Notes under the pieces: model-generated
The model's input: the letters and a program-made list of their open reading frames with translations, nothing else
Told to the model about the DNA's origin: nothing
The model's database searches: none
Position numbers and translations under genes: made by a program
Origin: Tuctoria greenei
Lineage: Eukaryota > Streptophyta > Magnoliopsida > Poales > Poaceae
Assembly: GCA_036927565.1 (NCBI GenBank)
Contig: JAYESD010000004.1
Span: 71,298,933 to 71,362,932, forward strand
DNA: 64,000 nt
Direction: 5' to 3'
Part shown: positions 1 to 12,095 of the stretch, in pieces
Position numbering within the stretch: position 1 is the stretch's first letter
Layout: the number at the start of each line of letters is the position of its first letter

Positions 1-3000
1 ACCTTAAATTCATTTTTCTTCGAGATCGAGCTTGTATTCCATGTTGTATGTTTATTACATAGCCAGACATAAGTTTTTGGGAATTTTAGAAAAAATCAAA
101 TTTCCGCGGGATTCGCCTTCGGTTTTACTGAAAAAGTTGTTTTCTTCCAAAATAATGACAATAAATTCATTTTCTTCGAGATCGAGCTTGTATTCCATGT
201 TGCATATGCATTATGTAGCCACATTTAAGTTTTAGGGAATTTTCAAAAAATTCAAATTTTCGCGTGAATTCAAAGGTTCGATTTTACTAAAAACGCAATT
301 TTCTTCCAAAAAATGTCTGTAAATTCAATTTTCTTTGGTATCGAGCTTGTATTATATGTTGTATATGTATTACGTAGTCATACGTAAGTTTCGGGAATTT
401 AAAAAAGAACTAAATTTTTGCGTGAATTCAAAAGGGTTAACCTTCGTTTTTACCCAAAACACATTTTCCTTCAAAAAAAATGACTATAAATTCATTTCTC
501 TTCAAGATCGAGCTTGTATCCCATGTTGTATATTTAGTACGTAGCCATACATAAGTTTTCAAGAACTTTCAAAAAATTCAATTTTTTGTGTGAATTCAAA
601 TGAGTTAGCCTTCGATTTTACTCAAAACGCAGTTTTCTTCCAAAAATGACCGTAAATTCATTTTCTTCGAGATCAATCTTGTATTACATGTTGTATATGC
701 ATTACGTGGCCATACGTTAGTTTTCTGGAATTTTCAAAAAAAATCAAATTTTCGCGTGAATTCAAATGGTTTAGCCTTCTCTTTTACTCAAAACTTAGTT
801 TTCTTCCAAAAAATGACCGTAAATTCATTTTTCTTCGAGATCGAGCTTGTATTCCATGTTGTATATGTATTATGTAGCCATACATAACTTTTTGGGAATT
901 TTCAAAAAATTCAAATTTTCGCGTGAAATCAAAAGGGTTAGCCTTAGATTTTACTCAAAACGCAGGTTTCTTCCAAAAATGAACGCAAATTCATTTTTCT
1001 TCACGATCGAGCTTGTATCCCAGGTTGTATATGTACTACGTAGCCATACGTAAGTTTTGGGAATTTTAAAACAATTCAAATTTTCTCGTGAATTCAAAGG
1101 AGTTAGCGTTCTATTTAATCAAAACCCAGTTTTCTTCCAAAAAATCACTGTAAATTGATTTTCTTCGAGATCGAGCTTGTATTCCATGTTGTATATGCAT
1201 TACATAGCCATAAGTAATTTTCAGGAATTTTCAAAAAATTCAAATTTTCGCGTGAATTCAAAGGGTTTAGCCTTCTATTTTACTCTAAACTCAGTTTTCT
1301 TCCAAAAAATGACAACAAATTAATTTTTCTTCGAGATCAAGCCTTTATCCCATGTTGTATATGTATTACGTAACCATACGTAAGTTTTTGGGAATTTTCA
1401 AAAGATTCAAATTTTTGAATGAATTCAGAGGGTTTATCCTTCTATTTTACACAAAACTCGATTTTCTTCCAAAAAAATGACCGTAAATTCTTTTTTCTTC
1501 GAGATCGAGCTTTTATTCCATGTTATATATGTATTTTGTAGTCATACGTAAGTTTTCGGGAATTTTCAAAAAGTTCAAATTTTCGCGTGAATTCAAAGGG
1601 GTTAGACTTCGATACTCAAAACACAGTTTTCTTCCAACAAATGGCTGTAAATTTTTTCTACGAGATCGAGCTTGTATTTCATTTTTTACATGCATTACGT
1701 ACCCATATGCAAGGTTTCATGAATTTTTAAAAATTTCAAATTTTTGCGTCAATTCGAAGGGTTGGCCTTCGATTTTGCTGAAAACGCAATTTTCATCCAA
1801 AAAAGGACTATAAATTCATTTTTCTTCATGATCGAGCTTGTATTCTATGTTGTATATGTATTACGTAGCCATACATATGTTTTTGGGAATTTTCAAAAAA
1901 TTCAAATTTTCTCGTGAATTCAAAGGGGTTAGCCTTGGATCTTACTCATAACGTTGTTGTCTTCCAAAAAATGACCGTAAATTTAATTTTTTTCGAGATC
2001 GAGCTTGTATTTCATGTTGTATATGTATGGAATTTTCATTAGTAAGTTTTCGGGGATTTTCAAAAAAATCAAATTTCTGAGTGAAATCAAAGGGGTCAGC
2101 CTTTGATTTAACTCAAAACACTATTTTCTTCCAAAGAATGATTGTAAATTCATTTTTCTTCGAGATTGAGCTTGTATTTCATGTTGGATATTCATTACGT
2201 ACCCATACGTAAGTTTTCGCGAATTTTCAAAATTTCTAATTTTTGCATGAATTCATATGATTTAGCCTTCGACTTTACTCAAAATACAGTTTGCTTTCAG
2301 TAAAATGACCATAAATTCATTTTTCTTCAAGATTGAGCTTGTATTCCATGTTGTATATGTATTACGTAGCCATACATATGTTTTCAATAATTTTCAAAAA
2401 ATTCAAAATTTTGTGTGGATACGCCTTCGATTTTACTCAAAACGCAGCTTTCTTCCAAAAAATGACCATAAATTCATTTTCTTCGAGATTTAGCTTGTAT
2501 TCCATGTTGTATATGCATTATGAAGCCACATGTAAGTTTTTAGGAATTTTCAAAAACTTCAAATTTTCTCGTGAATTCAAAAGGATTAGCCTTCGATTTC
2601 ACTCAAAATGTATTTTTCTTCCAAAAATGACTGTAAATTCAATTTTTTTCGAGATAGAGATTATATTCCATGTTGTATATGTATTGCATTTCCATACGTA
2701 AGTTTTCCGGAATTTTCAAAAAAAATGAAATTTCCACGTGAATTCAAAGGGGTCAGCCTTCGATTTTACTCAAAACGCAGTTTTCTTCCGAAGGATGATC
2801 ATAAATTCATTTTTCTTCGAGGTCGAGCTTGTATTTCATGTTGGATATGCATTACGTACGCATACGTAAGTTTTCGCGAATTTTCAAAATTTCTAATTTT
2901 CGAATGAATTGATATGATTTAGCCTTCAATTTTATTCAAAATACAGTTTTCTTCCAAAGAATAACCCTAAATTCATTTTTCTTTGAGATCGAGCTTGTAT

Positions 3001-6000
3001 TCCATGTTGTATATGTATTACATAGCCATACATAAATTTTGCGGAATTTTCTAAAAATTCCAAGTAAATTCGAAGCGATTAGCTTTCGATTTTAATCAAA
3101 GCGCGGTTTTCTTCCATATAATGACGGTAAATTCAATTGTTTTTTCGAGATTGAGCTTGCATTCCATGTTGTATATGTATTGCATTGCCATACGTAAGTT
3201 TTTAGGAATTTTCAAAAAAAAAGCTCAAATTTTCGTGTGAATCAAAGGGTTTAGCCTTCGATTTTACACAAAATGCAGTTTTCTTCCAAAAAAATGATCG
3301 TAAAGTTTTTTTTCAAGATAGAGCTTGTATTCCATGTTTTATATGTATTATGTAGCCATACAAATGTTTTCGGAACTTTTCAAAAAAAAAATCAAATTTT
3401 CTCGTGAATTCAAATGTGTTAGCCTTCGATTTTACTCAAAACACAGTTTTCTTCCAAGAAATGATCGTAAATTCATTTTTATTCGAGATAGAGCTTGTAT
3501 TCCATGTTGTATATGTATTACATAGCCATACGTAAGTTTTTAGGAATTTTCATAAAATTCAATTTTTCACGTGAATTCAAAGGGGTTAACCTTCGATTCT
3601 ACTCAAAATGCAGTTTTCTTCCAAAAATGACTGTAAATTCATTTTTCCTCGAGATCGATCATGTATTCCATGTTGCATATGTATTACGTAGCCATACGTA
3701 TGTTTTCGTGAATTATCGAAAAATTCAAATTTTTGAGTGAATCCAAAGGCGTAAGCCTCAATTTTACCCCAAATGCAGTTTTCTTGCAAGAAATGACTGT
3801 AAATTCATTTTTCTTCAAGATCGAGCTTGCATTTCATGTTTTACATTCATTACGTACCAATATGTAAGTTTTCGTAAATTTTAAAAAATTTCAAATTCTC
3901 GCAAGAATTCAAAGGGGTTAGCCCTCGATTTTACTCAAAATGCAATATTCTTAAAAAAATGACCGTAAATTCATTTTTGTTTGAGATCGAGCTTGTATTC
4001 TATGTTGCATATGAATTACGTAGCCATACGTAAGTTTTCAGGAATTTTCCAAAAAATTCTAATTTTCACGTGAATTCAAAGTGTTTAGCCTTTGATTTTA
4101 CTCAAAACGCAGTTTTCTTCCAAGAAATGACCATAAATTGATTCTTATTCGATATCAAGCTTGTATGTCATGTTTTACATGCATTACGTACCCATACGTA
4201 AGTTTTCGCTAATTTTTAAAAATCTGAAATTTCTGCGTGAATTCAAAAGGGTTAGCCTTCGATTTTACTCGTAACGTGGTTTTCTTCCAAAAAATGATCA
4301 TAAATTCATTTTTCTTCGAGATCGAGCTTGTATTCCATGTTGTATGTGTATTACATAGCCAGACGTAAGTTTTTGGGAATTTTAGAAAAATTCAAATTAC
4401 CGCGGGATACGCCTTCAGTTTTACTAAAAAAGTTGTTTTCTTCCGAAATAACGACAATAAATTCATTTTCTTCAAGATCGAGCTTGTATTCCATGTTGTA
4501 TATGCATTATGTAGCCACATGTAAGTTTTAGAGAATTTTCAAAAAATTCAATATTTTGCGTGAATTCAAAGGTTCAATTTTACTAAAAACACAATTTTCT
4601 TCTAAAAAATGTCTTTAAATTCAATTTTCTTTGGTATCGAGCTTGTATTATATGTTGTATATGTATTACGTAGTCATACGTAAGTTTTTGGGAATTAAAA
4701 AAAAATCAAATTTTCGCGTGAATTCAAAGTGGTTAGCCTTTGTTTTTATCTAAAACACAATTTTCTTCCAAAAAAATGACTATAAATTCATTTTTCTTCG
4801 AGATCGAGCTTGTATCCTATGTTGTATTTATAGTACATAGCCATACGTAAGTTTTCAAAAATTTGCAAAAAATTCAAATTTTTGTGTGAATTCAAAGGGG
4901 TTAGCCTTCAATTTTACTCAAAATGCAGTTTTCCTAGAAAAATGACCGTAAATTCATTTTCTTCGAGATCAACATTGTATTACATGTTGTATATGCATTA
5001 CGTAGCCATACGTTAGTTTTCGAGAATTTTCAAAAAATTCAAATTTTTGCGTGAATTCAAATAGTTTAGCCTTCTATTTTACTCAAAACTTAGTTTTCTT
5101 CCAAAAATGACCGTAAATTCATTTTTCTTCAAGATCGAGCTTGTATTCCATGTTGTATATGTATTATGTAGTCATACATAACTTTCTGGTAATTTTCAAA
5201 AAATTCAAATTTTCGCGTGAATTCAAAGGGGTTAGCCTTCGATTTTACTCAAAACGCAGATTTCTTCCAAAAATGAACGCAAATTCATTTTTCTTCATGA
5301 TCGAGCTTGTATCCCAGGTTGTATATGTACTACGTAGCCATACGTAAGTTTTAGGAGTTTTAAAACAATTCAAATTTTCGCGTGAATTCAAAGGGGTTAG
5401 CGTTCTATTTAATCAAAACCCAATTTTCTTCCAAAAAATGACTGTAAATTGATTTTCTTCGAGATCGAGCTTGTATTCCATGTTGTATACGTATTACGTA
5501 GCCATACGTAATTTTCGGGGATTTTCGAAAAATTCAAATTTTCGCGTGAATTCAAAGGGTTTAGCCTTCCATTTTACTCTAAACTCAGTTTTCTTCCAAA
5601 AGATGACCACAAATTAATTTTTCTTCGAGATCAAGCCTGTATCCCAAGTTGTATATGTATTACGTAGCCATACGTATGTTTTTTGGGAAATTTCAAAAAA
5701 TTTAAATTTTTGAATGAATTCAAAGGGTTTATACTTCTATTTTACACAAAACTCGATTTTCATCCAAAAAGTGACTGTAAATTCTTTTTTCTTCGAGATC
5801 GAGATTTTATTTCATGTTGTATATGTATTATGTAGTCATACGTAAGTTTTGGGAATTTTCAAAATATTCAAATTTTCGCGTGAATTCAAAGGGGACATCG
5901 ATACTCAAAACACAGTTTTCTTCCAAGAAATGACTGTAAATATTTTCTTCGAGATCGAGCTTGTATTTCATTTTTTACATGCATTACGTACCCATATGCA

Positions 6001-9000
6001 AGGTTTCATGAATTTTTAAAAATTTCAAATTTCCACGTCAATTCGAAGGGTTGTCCTTCGATTTTACTGAAAGCGCAATTTTCTTCCAAAAAAGGATTGT
6101 AAATTTATTTTTCTTCAAGATCGAGCTTGTATTACATGTTGTATATGTATTATGTAGCCATACATATGTTTTTGTGAATTTTCAAAAAAATCAAATTTTC
6201 TCATGAATTCAAAGGGGTAAGCCTTCCATCTTACTCAAGATGTTGTTGTCTTCAAAAAAATGACCTTAAATTCAAATTTTATCAAGATCGAGCTTTTATT
6301 TCATGTTGTATATGTATTGCATTTCCATACAATAGTTTTCGGGTATTTTCAAACAAATCAAATTTCTGCGTGAAATCAAAGGGGTTAGCCTCGATTAACT
6401 CAAAAACGCAATTTTCTTCCAAAGAATGATTGTAAATTCATTTTTCTTCGATATCGAGCTTGTATTTCATGTTGGATATGCATTACGTACCCATATGTAA
6501 GTTTTTGCGAATTTTAAAAATTTCTAATTTTTGCATGAATTCAAATGATTCAGCCTTCGACTTTACTCAAAATACAGTTTGCTTCCAAAAAATGATTGTA
6601 AATTCATTTTTCTTTCAAATCACGCTTGTATTCCATGTTGTATATGTATTACGTAGCCATACATAAATTTTATGGAATTTTCAAAAAATTCCGCGTAAAT
6701 TCGAAGGGGTTAGCTTTCGATTTTAATCAAAATGAAGTTTTCTTCCAAAAAATGACCGTAAATTCAATTTTTTTCGAGATCGAGCTTGTTGTATATGTGT
6801 TGCATTGCCATACATAAGTTTTCGGGAATTTTCAAAAAAAATCTAATTTTCGCGTGAATTCAAAGGATTTACCCTTCGATTTTACTTAAAATGCAGTTTT
6901 CTTCCGAAAAATGATCGTAAAGTCATTTTTCTTTGAGATAGAGCTTGTATTCCATGTTTTATATGTATTATGTAGCCATACATAAGTTTTTTGGGAATTT
7001 TCAAAAAAATTTCAAATTTTCGCGTGAATTCAAATGTGTTAGCCTTCGATTTTACTCAAAACACAGTTTTCTTCCAAAAAAATGATTGTAAATTCATTTT
7101 TCATCGAGATAGAGCTTGTATTCCATATTGTATATGTATTACATGGCCATACGTAAGTTTTCAGGTATTTTCATAAAATTGAAATTTCCGCGCAGATACG
7201 CCTTCGATTTTACTTAAAACACAATTTTCTTCCAAAATAATGACCATAAATTCATTTTCTTTGAGATAGCTTGTATTCCATGTTGTATATGGATTACATA
7301 GCCACATGTAAGTTTTCGGGAATTTTTAAAAATTAAAATTTTCGTGTAAATTTAAAGGAGTTTGCCTTCGATTTCACTCCAAACGTTGTTTTCTATCAAA
7401 AAATGACTGTAAATTCAATTTTTTGGGATTGAGCTTGTATTCCATGTTTTATATGTATTGCATTTCCATACGTAAGTTTTCAGAAATTGTCAAAAAAAAT
7501 CAAATTTTCACATGAATTCAAAGAGGACAGCCTTCGGTTTTACTCAAAATGTAGTTTTCTTCCAAAAAATGACCGTAAATTCATTTTTCTTCGAGATCGA
7601 GCATGTATTCCATGTTGCATATGTATTACGTAGCCATACGTAAGTTTTCGTGAATTTTCAAAAAAAAAAATCAAAATTTCGTGTAAATTCAAAGGGTTTA
7701 GCCTTCGATTTTACCCCAAACGCAGTTTTCTTGCAAGGAATGACCGTAAATTAATTTTAATTTGAGATCGAGCTCGCATTTCATGTTTTACATTCATTAT
7801 GAACCAATATGTAAGTTTTTCTCATTTTTTAAAAATTTCAAATTCTCGCATGAATTCAAAAGGGTTAGCCTTCAATTTTACTCAAAACACAGTTTTCTTA
7901 CAAAAAAACGAGCGTAAATTCATTTTATTCGAGATCGAGCTTGTATTCCATGTTGTATATACATTATGTAGCCATACGTAAGTTTCTAGGAATTTTCAAA
8001 AAATTCAATTTTTTGCGTGAATTTAAAGGGTTTAGCCTTCTATTTTACTCAAAACTCAGTTTTCCTCCAAAAATGACCGTAAATTCATTTTTCTTTAAGA
8101 TCGAGCTTGTATTCCATGTTGTATATGTATTACGTAGTCATACGTAAGTTTTTTGGAATTTTCAAAAAAATTAATTTTTTGCGTGAATTCAAAGTGGTTA
8201 GCCTTCGATTTTACTCAAAACGCAGTTTTCTTCCAAAAAATGACCGTAAATTCAATTCTTTTCGAGATCGAGCTTGTATTGCATGTTGTATATGTATTGC
8301 ATTGTCGTACATAATTTTTCAGAAATTAAAAAAAAAATCAAATTTTCGCGTGAATTCCAAGGTTTTAGCCTTCAATTTTAATCAAAATGCAGTTTTCTTC
8401 TAAAAAATGACCGTAAAGTCATTTTTCTTCGAGATAGATCTTGTATTCCATGTTTTATATGTATTATCTATCCATACGTAAGTTTTTGGGAATTTAAAAA
8501 AAATAAAATTTTCGCGTGAATTCAAATGTGTTAGCCTTCGATTTTACTCAAAATGCAGTTTTCTTCCAAAAAATGTCCGTAAATTCATTTTTCTTCGAGA
8601 TAGAGCTTGTATTCCATGTTGTATATGTATTACAGAGCCATACGTAAGTTTTTAGGAATTTTCATTAAATTCAAATTTTCACGTGAATTCAAAGGGGTTA
8701 GCCTTCGATTTTACTCAAAATGCAGTTTTCTTCCAAAAATGACTATAAATTCATTTTTCTTTGAGATCGAGCTTTTATTCTATGTTGTATATGAATTACG
8801 TAGCCATACATAAGTTTTCTGGAATTTTCACAAAAATTCTAATTTTCACGTGAATTCAAAGGGGTTAGCCTTGATTTTACTCAAAACACAGTTTTCTTCC
8901 AAGAAATGACCGTAAATTGATTTTTATTCGATATCAAGATTGTATGTCATGTTTTACATGCATTATGTACCCATACATAAGTTTTCGCTAATTTTTTAAA

Positions 9001-9034
9001 ATTTGAAATTTTTGCATGTATTCAAAGGGGTTAG
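1..9034. repeat. Satellite DNA array, block A (about 166-bp monomer)
   Basis: Head-to-tail AT-rich monomers fill this interval. Each carries landmarks in fixed order: GAGATCGAGCTTGTATTCCA, TTGTATATGTATTACGTAG, CCATACGTAAGTTTTCGGGA, CGCGTGAATTCAAAGGGGTT, AGCCTTCGATTTTACTCAAA and CAGTTTTCTTCCAAAAAATG. Neighbouring monomers recur at about 165-167 bp (for example 7941 to 8107), and 26 monomers span about 4296 bp. Monomers differ by point changes and small indels; a shorter class has GGATACGCC in place of the longer GAATTC...TTAGCC stretch. The short ORFs here are by-products of a monomer with few stops and repeat with the satellite period, so they are not genes. The unit length fits centromeric or pericentromeric satellites, but that is inference. 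I do not recognise it as CentO, CentC or another named grass satellite. Confidence 0.97.
1..9034. repeat. Higher-order repeat in block A, about 4.3-kb unit in two collinear copies
   Basis: Distinctive monomer variants in the first 4.2 kb recur in the same order about 4.29 kb later. The GATTCGCC/GATACGCC monomer near 110 returns near 4405. The GAACGCAAATTC variant near 979 returns near 5273. The GTTGTTGTCTTC variant near 1950 returns near 6243. The variant beginning GTTGGATAT near 2184 returns near 6471. After about 2.4 kb the offset falls to about 3.6 kb and later rises to about 4.8 kb, so blocks of whole monomers were lost or gained in one copy. This is seen directly by eye; exact boundaries need a dot plot. 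Confidence 0.75.
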
Positions 9035-9732
9035 TGTCGGAGTCTGGTTCCCGCAATTCTCCCGATACTACTGTTAGTAGACCGCGAAGTTTATAGTCCG
9101 GTATTGGGCGCGCAGAGATTCAGAATACGATGGCAAGTTGACACAAGGATTTACGTGGTTCAGGCCGCCTAAGCGTAATACCCTACTCCACGGGGTGTGT
9201 GGTTGTTGTATTGAGCGTCTGAGCACTTGTGAGCGTGTGTCAGAGCTGAGTCTAAGAGTGTCCGGACGAACCGTCCTGTGTATCACTCGACTAGTCCTTT
9301 AAAGTACAAGGACTGGTCATTACATCACTAGCCTGGCCCAACATGTGGCACTGGCGGTTATTGATGCTTAATACACGATTGATCTTAATTACCCTTAATA
9401 GCGTGGTAACGAGTTTTGACAGTGCCGTTACTGGTATTAAGGGCCCTCCGATCGTGTGTCATTAAGATGGTATTAATGGCACTTAATCGGGTCTTGAAGT
9501 CCTTGATTGTCCCTTGAAGGTCCGAGCCATTGGGGGACCACCAGTCTGCTTGTTGAAGCTGAAGGTCCGGCGGTTGGACACGTGGCAACTTTGGAGCTTA
9601 CCGTCCGGGATGGGTAGGTCCGGTGAGGTTGTACACGTTGTAAGACCTATGTGTGCTGAATACATTGGCTTGTAGTGAATACACTTTCTTTGACGATAAA
9701 AGTTTTTAATATCACCAAAACACCTTTTTATT

Positions 9733-9910
9733 AAGGTCCGACTAGTTTTGGTTAGCTCCGGTGAGTTTTGTCTTTAGCTCCGAGTTGATTTTTCTAGCTC
9801 CGGTTTTTGGTTATACTAGTTTTGGTAAGTTCCGGCGCTAGGTTCTACTAGCTTTTGTTAGCTCCGGCTCAAGGTCCGGGTTGCTCTGGCAAGGTCCGAA
9901 ACTTGACCGC
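9733..9910. repeat. Degenerate minisatellite of AGCTCCGG/GGTCCG-type motifs in the solo LTR
   Basis: Short variants of TTAGCTCCGGT, AAGGTCCGG and CTAGTTTTGG alternate irregularly near the 5' end of the LTR. The matching zone in the second copy (about 62505-62860) is roughly twice as long and accounts for most of the 200-bp size difference between the copies. Confidence 0.7.
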
Positions 9911-10166
9911 AATGCTTCTGTTTTTCATTTGCAATTTTTTGTACTTGCTTTAAATCTTTGGAAAGATTGCTTAGTATTCATTTGCTAAGTCTTTGATGCG
10001 TTTTTGGTTGACATGGATGATATCATGTTACTGTGGTTTTGCAACATGCTTATGTGAGGTTCTCACGTAAGGTGTTGTGTTCAGAACTAACTTGAGTCAA
10101 GTCGAGGACTTGGGATCGTATGGATTGGTTGTTTGTTCGTATGCAGGTGTTTCTTGAGTTCAAGAC

Positions 10167-10379
10167 ATGGCTGGTGACGGGATCCATTGGACTAGTCTTA
10201 GGGAGGATATGAGGTTCCAACAACCAAATTTAGGAGGAATTGTGGTTGAGCTGATCAGGAGGTTGCGCAACATGATTGAATCAAGAACCATGCATGTGAA
10301 GGTATCGTGGGTGTCATTGGAAGATGTTTGCACATGTGCAAGGAGTGCATGGACGTGGCTACATGGTTCCGAGACGTGA
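10167..10379 (+). CDS. Small ORF (70 codons) inside the solo LTR, conserved in both copies; function unknown
   Basis: ATG at 10167 opens a 70-codon frame starting MAGDGIHWTSLRE and ending LHGSET. The copy at 62013-62225 has the same start, stop and length and differs at only 8 of 70 residues by eye. The frame lies in LTR sense orientation, upstream of the TATA box, so it would sit in U3. The bases before the ATG (TATGCAG then GTGTTTCTTG) resemble a splice acceptor. Downstream, another frame encodes a further run (KELVGKVQPTRLW) also conserved in copy 2, hinting at a longer or spliced ancestor. An overlapping 86-codon antisense frame is conserved in length too, so ORF status alone is weak evidence. 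I do not recognise the protein. It may be only sequence shared by descent. Confidence 0.35.
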   Translation: MAGDGIHWTSLREDMRFQQPNLGGIVVELIRRLRNMIESRTMHVKVSWVSLEDVCTCARSAWTWLHGSET

Positions 10380-10682
10380 TGAAGAGATGTAGACGTAAAG
10401 AGTTGGTCGGAAAGGTCCAACCGACTAGGTTATGGACTTAGGCTATGGCTGAGTCGGGTTTGACTCAAATATGGAAAGATTTGAGTTGGTTATGATAGGA
10501 TTTCGTGTGGGTCACGAATTTGAGTTGTTTAGGAATGTGGGATACGTTCCTAAGGTGTTTGGAAGTCTTAAGATTGCTTCTATCTGCGTATAGAAGAATC
10601 TTAAGTAGTTATGGAAAGTTACGATTCGTGAACAGAGTAGGATTAGGTTCCTGATTTGAGTTGAGTTGGCTTTCGAGCTGGT

Positions 10683-10690
10683 TATATAAG
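10683..10690 (+). promoter_or_regulatory. TATA box of solo LTR copy 1
   Basis: TATATAAG lies in the middle of the LTR, with AATAAA about 65 bp downstream at 10750-10755. This is the usual U3/R arrangement and supports plus orientation. In the second copy the matching site is degraded (TAATATAAG on the minus strand). Confidence 0.6.
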
Positions 10691-11558
10691 CAAGGGAGCC
10701 CAGAGCTCGTGGTGCACGACTTTGGGGCTATTCCTCTTGTGTTCTATTAAATAAAATTCGTAGTTTGAAGGAACTTTTGTGCCTTGTTCGTCCGACTTGT
10801 TCCTGACAAGTTTTACTCGTCGAGTTTCTAGACAGCACTACCTTTGTTGATAGTTTTATCATAACTCGATTTTTACAGATCCTTTTGACGTGATTCTTTT
10901 TGGGTTGTCTTTACAACTTGATTATCTATCATCTGTCAAAATTTCACGGTCATTGGATTTGTGGTCTATGATATACACGAGTTTCTTTGCAGCGTTCCAG
11001 AACTATTTTTTTCTCGGGTAGGGCAGATTGACCTTTGTTTGATCTTTCGATCATAACTTGAGTTTTTCTCGTTGGATTTGAGTGATTCTTGTTGTTTTGT
11101 CTTCGTGACTTGATTCTCTCTAATATATATCACTTTTGTCATGGTGAAACATGTTTAGATTAGTCTCACACACGATTTCTTTAATAGATCGTTTTTCTGC
11201 CGAAGGGGTTGGGGTTTAATTGTATCCGCTGCGTAAGATTTTTAAATCTACCATTCACCCCCCTTTGGTAGCTTTTCACATGATCTTCGATCCTACACAC
11301 GTGTCGGTACCGGAGCTTTCCTCTGTCGGGGTTTAGGTTTGGGGGTGCCACGCAGGTATTTAGCCCGGAGCTTTCCCATGTGTGGGACGTAGCTCCGGTT
11401 GCAGTATACACGTGGCAGCACCGGGACTAACCATAGAAGGGAGGCAGGTCCGGTCCCGTATGACACGTGGGTCCTTCACAGGTCTTCAACTCAGACGGGT
11501 GAAGTTCCATTGGTCTTTTTGCAGTCCCAAGGTGTATACGGTACGCAAGATACCGACG

Positions 11559-12095
11559 ATGGCCCCCTGGGCCCACCTCTGGGAGAGACCTTTTGGATGA
11601 AGTCGTTCTGCCGGAGGTGGGTCCATCCTTCGGTTTACGAGTCATGTCTTCAAGGGTCTTTGGGTGTGCCGTTGGCGATAGTTCGTAGTTAAACCATCGT
11701 CGTGTGGCATATTCAGGATGCGGCCGGTGAGATCTGAGCGTGCGGATCTCACGCAATTGAAGGTCGTCGGTTCCCGATACAAAAACTATATCGGTTCCGC
11801 ACGCCCTATCAGGCTGCCGCCTTCAGGCTTCCTGCCTTTCATGATGGCAACCATTCGCCTGGGGTAAGGACCTCGACTTGATCGTCAGGGTGGCCCCGGG
11901 GCCCCTTGTCATTGGCAGGGGGAAGTTTTTGAACTGTATCGTCGGCTCCTTTGCGGTTTCCATCCAAGCGTTGCGGGGGCTTACTTAAGAAGGAAAGTGC
12001 GCACCGTTTGGGGATTCTTTACGCCTTCATTTGAACTTGCACTCGAATCCTCCAAACCTTAGCCTGCTTTTCATCTCTCGCCCCGCTGTGCTGCG
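11559..12095. other. Spacer between gypsy 3' LTR and antisense ORF; no gene seen
   Basis: GC-richer sequence internal to gypsy copy 1, just inside the 3' LTR. On the element's strand the polypurine tract should abut the LTR; only a short G-rich run (complement of GGCCCCCTGG, 11561-11570) is visible. For the antisense ORF this interval would be upstream sequence; I see no convincing TATA box. Confidence 0.5.

Larger units (their letters stand above)
9639..11297 (+). mobile_element. Solo LTR (copy 1) of a long-LTR retrotransposon nested in the gypsy 3' LTR
   Basis: A 1659-bp insertion starts TGTAAGACC and ends ATCCTACA (TG...CA ends). It is flanked by a perfect 5-bp duplication CACGT (9634-9638 and 11298-11302). 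The uninterrupted gypsy 5' LTR confirms the empty site. There is no internal direct repeat, primer binding site or pol, so a solo LTR is the best reading. Orientation is inferred from TATATAAG at 10683, AATAAA at 10750, and the ...CATTCACCCCCC... stretch near the 3' end, which resembles the end of the Sirevirus LTR in this window. A second copy lies at 61093-62952 in the opposite orientation. The family probably belongs to the copia/Sirevirus type, but no internal domain is present to prove it. Confidence 0.88.
9035..11558 (-). repeat. 3' LTR of gypsy copy 1, split by a solo LTR
   Basis: This aligns with 22948-23812 over its whole length once 9639-11302 is removed, giving a net length of about 860 bp against 865 bp for the 5' LTR. 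It begins on the plus strand with TGTCGGAGTCTGG and ends near 11558 with TACCGACG, the terminal A having mutated. The interruption falls between the matching segments ending GTTGTACACGT and starting GTCGGTACCGG. The LTR TATA region near 9297-9305 is degraded (TTTAAAG, where the 5' LTR has TATAAAAGG read on the minus strand). Confidence 0.92.

Noticed and set aside
1..9034. A CRISPR-like array of repeats and spacers
   Set aside because: The whole 166-bp unit repeats with no unique spacers, and the window is plant nuclear DNA.
1..9034. CENP-B box in the satellite monomer
   Set aside because: No stretch matches the CENP-B box pattern; the CTTCGAGATCGAGC segment is only superficially similar.
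10160..10420. 86-codon frame antisense to the small solo-LTR ORF, with its counterpart at 61972-62232
   Set aside because: It has no ATG at the 61972 start and overlaps the better supported ORF; conservation of length follows from overall similarity of the copies.
9639..11297. A DNA transposon with TGTA...TACA terminal inverted repeats
   Set aside because: Inverted similarity is only a few bases, and the 5-bp duplication, TG...CA ends and TATA/AATAAA layout fit a solo LTR better.
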